From Cyanoderma ruficeps (lineage: Eukaryota; Chordata; Aves; Passeriformes; Timaliidae): 64,000 nucleotides of DNA. The notes below the pieces were generated by a model, which made no database searches, was not told the DNA's origin, and worked only from the letters and a program-made list of their open reading frames with translations. Below are positions 19,955 through 64,000 of the stretch, piece by piece. Numbering within the stretch: the stretch's first letter is position 1; every line of letters starts with the position of its first letter. The position numbers and the translations under genes were made by a program. The stretch is from positions 19,040-83,039 of the forward strand of contig VZDJ01000648.1 of NCBI GenBank assembly GCA_008694505.1. Direction: 5' to 3'.

Positions 19955-20200
19955 TGGGCTGAATCATGGAATTATTAAGGTTGGAAAAGGGTCCAAGATC
20001 ATCAAGTCCAACCTTCAACCAAATCCCACCATGGCAAATGACCAAGGGCCACATATGCTCAGGTCTTGGATGGTGACTCTGCCACCTCACTGGGCAGCCT
20101 CTTCCAATGCCTGACCACTCTTTCCATGAAAAATTTTCCCTAATATCCAAGACAACAGCACCTCACTACTGCCAAATAAGCTTTGTCATCCATGCCCTGG
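19955..20200 (-). repeat. CR1 LINE fragment within the 3' UTR
   Basis: Starts ATCATGGAATTATTAAGGTT and continues AAGATCATCAAGTCCAACC and CCTGACCACTCTTTCCATG, the reverse complement of a CR1 3' end. It has the same orientation as BRWD3 and so would be transcribed in sense. Confidence 0.8.
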
Positions 20201-20865
20201 TCTGGAGAGAAAGAGGAGCATTGCAGGGACAGTGGATTGGGGCTGGGAGATGCTGGGAGCAAAGACATGCAGGATTTCAGCCCTGTCTCTGTGGAGGATG
20301 GAGTGTGTGGGCCTGAGGCCTTTCCCAAGGTGTTCCCAAGGGCCCTGAGGAGCCCCAGCAGCTCAGGATTGGGATCTGCCAGCAGGACATCTCACAGGAA
20401 CAGAGCACCAATGCCCAAACACCTACAGGAACCGAGGAGCCCCTGGGCCTGCCTACTCACCCTCAGGAATCCCATTCAAAATCAGACCTTAAATCCCATT
20501 CCTTAGGCAGAGTCTGGAGTTTTTTGTTGAGAGTGCAAGGAAAGATGGCACATTCCAGACTCTGCAGCCTGCCCGGAGCTCGGCAGGGTCTGAAGCAGGG
20601 AGATTTTGGATGGTTTACATCACTTTAAATCCTGCTTCTGCCGCATCTGATGGGCTCATCCTAAATTTACCACACCCTTAAGTGGCTCCCGATAGGATTT
20701 GGGATTTGAGAGCATTCAAGTTCCTATGAAAGTGTAATTATTCCACAGAACTATGAAAAATCAACTGCCCAACTCAGAGAAAAAAAAATCCAGACACGAA
20801 TCCAAGCAAAAAGAACAGCTCTAAACCCAAGTTATTTGTCATGCTTATAAAAGATTCTCATGCAC

Positions 20866-20894
20866 CAAAAAAAAAAAAAAAAAAAAAAAAAAAN
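20866..20894 (+). repeat. Poly-A run ending in an ambiguous base
   Basis: About 28 consecutive A followed by N at 20,894. A likely sequencing or assembly uncertainty in a homopolymer. Confidence 0.9.
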
Positions 20895-23324
20895 TTCCCA
20901 ATTTTTACACTAAATTCTGCTGTCCCAGCACCCCTGCTCTAGCTCATAGTCATGGGACACAGTAATACTTACGCCACAGCAAAGTGATGCTTCACTGGTA
21001 TCTTCACAGTACAGAGAAAAGATACAGTTAAGAACATATTAAATCTTACTCTAATTGCTGCTAAAATACACCAACTTATAAAATTATTTCTCTGGAATCC
21101 CTGTGGTTTCTCTCTCCCCGACTCCTACACAAAATAAATAAGGAATAAGTGGATTTTCAGCCAGTCAGAAATAGAAGAAAAAGCATTTCTTTTGCATTTC
21201 AAGCTTTTCAGGCTTTAGGACAGAACCCATAGTGTTTACATTAGCTCACAGGACTCATCTAAGGGATATGATTCCAACTATGGACTGATGCATACATGCT
21301 ATTCCTGTTTACCATATGTAAAAAGACCAATCAGTCAAACAAATAATACATTTCTTATAAATATAAATGCGTGTATATATACAGATATATGAGAGAGATG
21401 ATAGGACAGGTGTTTATACTTTAAAGCCCAACACAGAACTAGGAGAGCCTCTGCACTTGGTTTTTTCCCCACTCCCCATCAAAAACCAAATCAAGTCCAG
21501 CAACGGATTACGGCTGATTCCAAACATTCCTTACAAAATTAAAAGTGTGAGTTTTGTACTGTACCATAAACTCATATTAACGAGCAATTTAGGATATACT
21601 CTCCTCCATCACAAAACTAAACCTCTGCTTTTTTTCATTTTCAAGTCATTTTTGCATCTAACTAGGATTTTTTTGGAAAGCGAGATAAAATAGCTAGTGC
21701 TTAATATAGAAAGTCAAAAATTAAATTCCTTCTGCATTTGAGAATATACATGGGTCACTCTTTGCTGCCTGAGGTTTTCCAGAATTATTGACCAAGCTGT
21801 GCACAGAAGAACTTCAGGATACTGGATGAAAATGCAAAAAAATCCTAAAAACCTTGAAAAACTCCACTGGAACTTTGTAGTCTCGTCTGACTTCTTCTTT
21901 CTGTAAACTGACTCTGAACTGCCAGACAAGGGGAGGGAACTGGAGTCCCACATCTATTCCAGCCAGAGCCCAGGAAGGAAGGAAGAGGCCGCTCACCTCC
22001 AGCTCAGCCCACGGCACTGCTGAGGTCACCGAGGAGCCAGAGCAGGGATGTCCTCACCAACTGCACTACCACTGCCAGAGGATTTCAAGTCAGCATTTCC
22101 CAGGACAACAAGAGCACAGTGCAACAGGAATTCTGTTCTGGAAGCTTGAGACACAAGAGTCAGTCTGGGGAGGGCGACAGCTCCCTCAGCACCTCCGGGG
22201 GGCTGGAGGGCCTGAACCACATTTCCATGGAGCACGGGGCAGTGGGGGCCAGGCAGCCCCCCTGCACAGCCAAATCCCAAACATCTGCTGCTGAGAACTC
22301 TGAGAGCCACTGCACTTGTTTTCATGGTGGCAACACAAGGAAGATAAAGCTACTCACAACTTCCACCCCTCCACGCTCCTTCTTGCCTCTTCTTCACCAC
22401 GCTCTGAATAACAGCATCTATTTTCTTTTCAGTTTCCAGTAGTTGCAAATAAGAGGTAGCTGAGCTACTATTAAAAATCATGCTTTGAAGAGGACGAACC
22501 TTTCAAATGTTGAAGTCACCCCTTTAGCTGCACAATCTCGATTAATACTATAAAAATATGAGAGGACAAAAAGAAAATAGATGCAAGTAACTTTTGCATT
22601 TGGCACCTTTTGTCTAGATATTCATACTTCTCAAGTATTCTCTTTTTAATAAAGTTAATGCACACATAGGACACACCACATCAAAGGTTTGCTACATATT
22701 TACAAGGCACCAACCCTTTGCCACTGTTTTTACACAAATAAAGAACCGATAGAAAGAACATCAGGACCCCCAAAACTGTAGTATGGACATACTTCAGTTC
22801 AGCACAATTCCATCAATGTTTGGCCTGGGAAGATTAAAAATAATCCAGATCCTTCTTACAATATAGAAACTGTAAACATTTTATAGCTGCCTTTAGGATT
22901 GGTGTATTGTGCAAAAGTTATAATTATTACTGTGTCTAAGGATTTATGGCAGAAACTACATAAAAACTCTGTAAGAAGGTGCTATTTCTATAATACAAAA
23001 ACAAAGTGAGGGAGAGAAGTCATAAGCGTGACTCAAAAATGTCATGTTCTTACTGAGAAGCTGGAAGCCTTTGTAATGTGATGAACTCGTAGTGTGTGGG
23101 GAAGAATTTCTGTAATTTAAGGCCTAATGACTAAGGCTTGTTTTGACCAATGAAGTGTGGAGATCTGAAGCTTTGAAACAAACACAAACTGACAGGATGG
23201 AAAAGCACCACTGTGAAACGTGAGTGGAGTCCCCGCACAACTTGCTTGGTAGAATTTCTGGTAAAATCCCTGCAGTAGAAGGCCATTGAAGTTCTTTTAA
23301 AATTGTTCCAAAGTTTTCCATCTG

Positions 23325-60311
<36,987 letters not shown>

Positions 60312-63300
60312 CTAAACACACAAACAACACAGACATTTGAAAACTGGTCTATTTTTCCTTCTACTGGTAGTACTTTGCTTCATATTCACATATGAAGTTA
60401 TTAAAATCCCCGAAAAATTATACCGTGTTTTGGAGTGATGCGGAGTGTTGCAAAAGCCACACCAAATATTTCAGGTTGTAATGGCTTAATTGTAAATTTA
60501 GGATATCCCTTAATAAGAAACAAAAATCCCCAGAGCAGCGCTCTGCTCAAAGAACTCTTTTTAAGCCTTTTTTACCTTTCAGTTCATTCTCTTCCCATTT
60601 TTCGGTTAACTGAAACACCCTTGCATTGACATCACTGCATGAAGTACATGTGCAAAAGAATAAAAACCTGAAAAACTGCCTGAACCCCCTAAACATTACC
60701 CTAAAATCAATACTCAGTCTCTACTTTCCAGCTCCTGTGAGTAGGTATCTTTAAGACTCATATGTGTAGGCTCCAATTTTGTCATGTTGGGAAAACATCC
60801 TTTATTTTTCCCTTTGGACAGAGGCTGTTTCCTACAGACTGACAACGGTTTTTCCGAGAGTCCGTTTGAACAACAAATAAATTGTGCCCCGTTATCCAGA
60901 ATGTCCTGCACTGCCTGACTCCTATATTTACAAACTGGCAGGAAAATCTGTCCATCAGAGCTCCTTTGACCCAGGACACACAGCTCCATGCACCTCTTTT
61001 CATGGATCAACAGCCTCCTGCCTACCCACATCCCAGGGATGTGCCCAGCTCCCCACCCCAGCACACTGGAGGGAGTGCCAGGCATCAGGAAGGAGGAGAA
61101 GGTCTGTAATCCCTGGCCCCTGCTGCCAAAACATTGTTCACTCAACTGTGTCATCAGATTAGGACACGAAGTTGGGAATTTTTTCATTCCAATTGGGCAA
61201 CAGCAGTGGAGCTACAGGACCCAGCACAGCCAGGCAGGGCTGGATAATGTCACCACCCACACCATGAGCAGGATCAACACTGTCCCATAATTCAGATTTT
61301 AACCAATAAAAACCCGGAAATGTATCTAATTAAATATACAAAGTATCAGTTAACTACATCCGACTAAAAATAAAAACTCTTCCAATGTGAATTAAACTCG
61401 TGGAGAAGAGAGAGGTTCCTACTTCTATTCATCCCTCAGTCACTGCTGGTTAAAGAATCATCTCATCAATCATGATAATTCTAAAGATGCCAAATCATCG
61501 TTTTTTCAGCGCAGGAATGAGAAACCTGATAAGTGCATTATCACGTTCTCATTCCAAGACTTTTCATCCTGTGAGTGAACATCAAGGAATGACCCTGTGA
61601 ATGCTCTCCTGCACTGACAGGTTTGCCCAGTCATTTTAGCTGTTTTTCCCCCCTTTTTTTAGCTTTTTTCCCCCAGTGGTACAGCCAGTGAAGTTCAGTG
61701 TGTGAGCATGAACTCTCTTTCACTGTAAATGATGGGACATAGCAGAGGTTGAAATGAGAGAAAAGGATTATCCAAAGTCTGGTATTTGCCACTCATTCCG
61801 ACTCATTCTTGAAACACTGTAAAAGTGTTCATGCTGCAAAATATTTTATGATGCTGCACCAGCCTCCCTTCAGTCTGTAAGATTTCTGAAAGGGTCTGAA
61901 AGGGAAGTTACATAGAGAGAATCTGAGTTAAGTAAAAACTGAGTAGGAAATTCTTATTTCCATCTCTCACAACCAGTAACAAGCCCCCCAGTCACCATCT
62001 GCCAATACACAGTGATGTACCAATCTTAAGATTAAAAGATCAAAAAAGACCAACCTAGAAGCTCTGAATTTTTACTTCCAGAGCACCAAAAGAACCCAAA
62101 CCATACCATTCTCTCTGGAAATGTAAAAAATCCAAACCGTGTTCCCAGGGCAGCACAGCAAACACTCCCCTCTTCACCCTGGAGCCGGTTTGGGAGTTCC
62201 ACCACATTCCATGCCTAGGAAGGTGCTGAATTTGCTGGCAGCAAATATCCCACTGCAGAGACAGAGCCCAAGGTGTTCCACAAGCAGCCCTGACTAACTC
62301 CACAATGGAAAAGGACTTGGTGACTTAAAGATGAAGGCAGAGTTTAATAGGGAATAACAAAGAGCAAACACTGACACACTTGGGGCCCGACAGCATTCCC
62401 TCATCACACATCTTTTCCTGCACATTTCCATGCTTCTATAACCCAAAACAGCCTCAAATATGCAGCCCTTAATCTGAATATTAACACTGCTGTTAATAAC
62501 AAACAGCTCCATAGGCAGGCAGTAAGACCAGCAAATTCTCGTGGTGATTTTTTTCCATAATAACTTCCACAAAAATGCTTAAATCACAGCCCAGAGCTAA
62601 ACAAGTAATTCTGTTTTCAGGCTCCCAGAAGAACTTGAATCAAAAATCCTCCCTTTCACCTCTGTGTGAGAGAGCTATAAATGGATTTTAAGTATTTTTC
62701 TAGAACACAAAGTTGCAAACATCCAGCTGAAAACACCAATGTTTCCCAGATCAGACTTTCCTTAAAAGGACGGAAAAAGGCAAAGGTACAGCTACACCTC
62801 TCAGTCTGTGCTCGTCCAAATCCCACGTGACAAAATGGAACAGCAGCAAGGATATTATCTCAAATATATTAGAGAATTTTTTATAATATAATGAGAAAAT
62901 ATCTTAGAAAATAATCAGAAAATTGGAAAAAAACCCAGAGATGATTAATTACAGGCCCCAAACATGCATGTTAAGATAATGCAGAGCTGAAAGCAAGCTA
63001 AGTGAGAGCACATGCTGCATCTTGGGATAAATCATAAAGAAAATATGTTTTGTCACTGTAGGATGTGAAAAATCCTATAAAAGTTACAATATGAGAGCAC
63101 AAGAATGCAACAGAACCACGTGAGTTCTCTGACACAGTAATCACACAGGTACAAGGGATCCAAAAAGTGAAGGATTAAGTGAGGCCAATCTATTATTTCT
63201 TTTAAATCTGTTTTTAAAAAACTCTCCCAGCTGTGACTGCTTGAGCCAGGCTGAGATAAGCTCCTCCAGTGATCAGCACAAAGAAAGAACTATTAGTGAA

Positions 63301-64000
63301 GCCACGTCAGGGCTCGGAGAAATTCAACCCCTAAACCTGTTCACGGTCCTGTGGTTGGTAGCATCAACTCAGACACCACGAGCAGAGTCCTCCCGGGAAC
63401 TGGGAGAAGCAGCTTCTTGATCCCTGAAACAAAATCCCCTGGTGTGACTGACCCCTGTTTGGACAATGCCCTCAGGACAGGGTGGGATTCCTGAGGTGTC
63501 TGTGCAGGGACAGGAGCTGTATTTGATGATCCTTGTGGGTCCCTTCCAAGTCAGGAGTCTGTGATTCTACAGCTGCTGACAACTCCTCCTCCAAGGAAGG
63601 TTTCAATGAACAGGGAACAAACAACCCAAAAAAGACTCTTAGTGATTACTACTTAAGGTAAGATGTCTGTTTTGCCAGAGACGGGAACCAGGGAGCTCTG
63701 GGAACCATCTCTTTTGGGAAGCCCAGCGGAACATCTCTTCAAAGCACAGATTTGAGGCGGGAGCTGCAGACTGGCATGAGGCAGTGACATGGCCCTTTGG
63801 AGGCTGCTCTGTCCCCACTCCTGCCGGACAGGCCCAGCTGGGCCTCAGCAGTGGATTTCTCTCCTCCAGGTAGTCATCCAACACCGCCCTCATTTGCCAA
63901 AATAACCATCAATTAATCAATTGACAGCTGTATCACAAAGCAGTGGAGGAGGCCAAGAGGCCAAGGCTGCTGAGCAAGGAGGAAATTACTCACAACCTCA
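60312..64000. other. BRWD3 5' intron or upstream DNA without visible exon
   Basis: I looked on the minus strand for the expected N-terminal exons (LisH-like helices upstream of NAHIPPDY) and saw none. Only a CR1 3' tail near 63,470-63,580 stands out. The rest is AT-rich non-coding sequence. Confidence 0.5.
63470..63580 (+). repeat. CR1 LINE 3' tail
   Basis: GGACAGGGTGGGATTCCTGA, GTCTGTGCAGGGACAGGAG and TCTGTGATTCTAC match the short 3' end of CR1 in plus orientation. Confidence 0.7.

Larger units (their letters stand above)
17890..23324 (-). other. BRWD3: Probable BRWD3 3' UTR
   Basis: About 5.4 kb directly downstream of the BRWD3 stop with no convincing coding sequence, AT-rich and read here as the 3' untranslated region. 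Two AATAAA signals on the minus strand (17,906-17,901 and 17,895-17,890) mark a plausible end. A CR1 fragment (about 19,955-20,200) and a poly-A run with an ambiguous base (20,866-20,894) lie inside. The end point is inferred; only transcript data could fix it. Confidence 0.45.

Noticed and set aside
60312..64000. BRWD3 exons encoding the N-terminus
   Set aside because: I scanned the minus strand by eye for the expected IPRR/DWEGKEH-type segment and found none; they probably lie beyond the window.

Overview
This window is vertebrate nuclear DNA, almost certainly from a bird. It holds many CR1 LINE fragments, avian-type endogenous retrovirus (ERV) LTRs, short introns for a large gene, and AT-rich introns around compact exons. 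One large intact gene dominates it: BRWD3 (bromodomain and WD-repeat protein 3), on the minus strand from about 60.3 kb down to about 23.3 kb. I could place 36 consecutive coding exons by their GT/AG borders. Their lengths sum to 5,199 nt, an exact multiple of three that ends in TGA, and every junction phase closes. The first exons (start codon plus roughly 60 residues) lie beyond the right edge. A long 3' UTR probably runs on to about 17.9 kb.

Layout. (1) 1-7,943 is a stack of nested, decayed class II ERVs, all read on the minus strand. The oldest, 'ERV-B', has a 5' LTR, a tRNA-Trp-like primer site, gag, a dUTPase/protease region, RT and RNase H. Three separate LTRs have landed inside it, each with an exact target-site duplication, and the 5' LTR of a related element, 'ERV-A', cuts it off inside RNase H. 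ERV-A leaves the window at base 1. (2) 7,944-17.9 kb is intergenic. It contains a 1.5-kb LTR with a 5-bp target duplication, a minisatellite of about 36-bp units, a GC-rich intronless syntaxin-like (Qa-SNARE) sequence with disrupting lesions, a 41-bp tandem duplication and CR1 fragments. (3) 17.9-23.3 kb is the inferred BRWD3 3' UTR with a CR1 inside. (4) 23.3-60.3 kb is BRWD3, with CR1s, an inverted CR1 pair and a duplicated block around a truncated LTR in its introns. (5) 60.3-64 kb is more BRWD3 intron or upstream DNA with one CR1 tail.

The BRWD3 protein reads as a WD40 propeller, a linker, a cryptic-Tudor-like region, two bromodomains and an acidic/serine stretch followed by an RGG-rich tail. 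This is the architecture of the PHIP/BRWD chromatin readers, which act as CUL4-DDB1 substrate receptors. None of the retroviral parts looks capable of function. I found no tRNA, rRNA, CRISPR or bacterial-type feature, and nothing I would call a wholly new biological system. The most unusual items are the dated nest of ERVs, the dUTPase-plus-tRNA-Trp combination, the triplicated primer-site motif and the duplicated empty/occupied LTR site in a BRWD3 intron.
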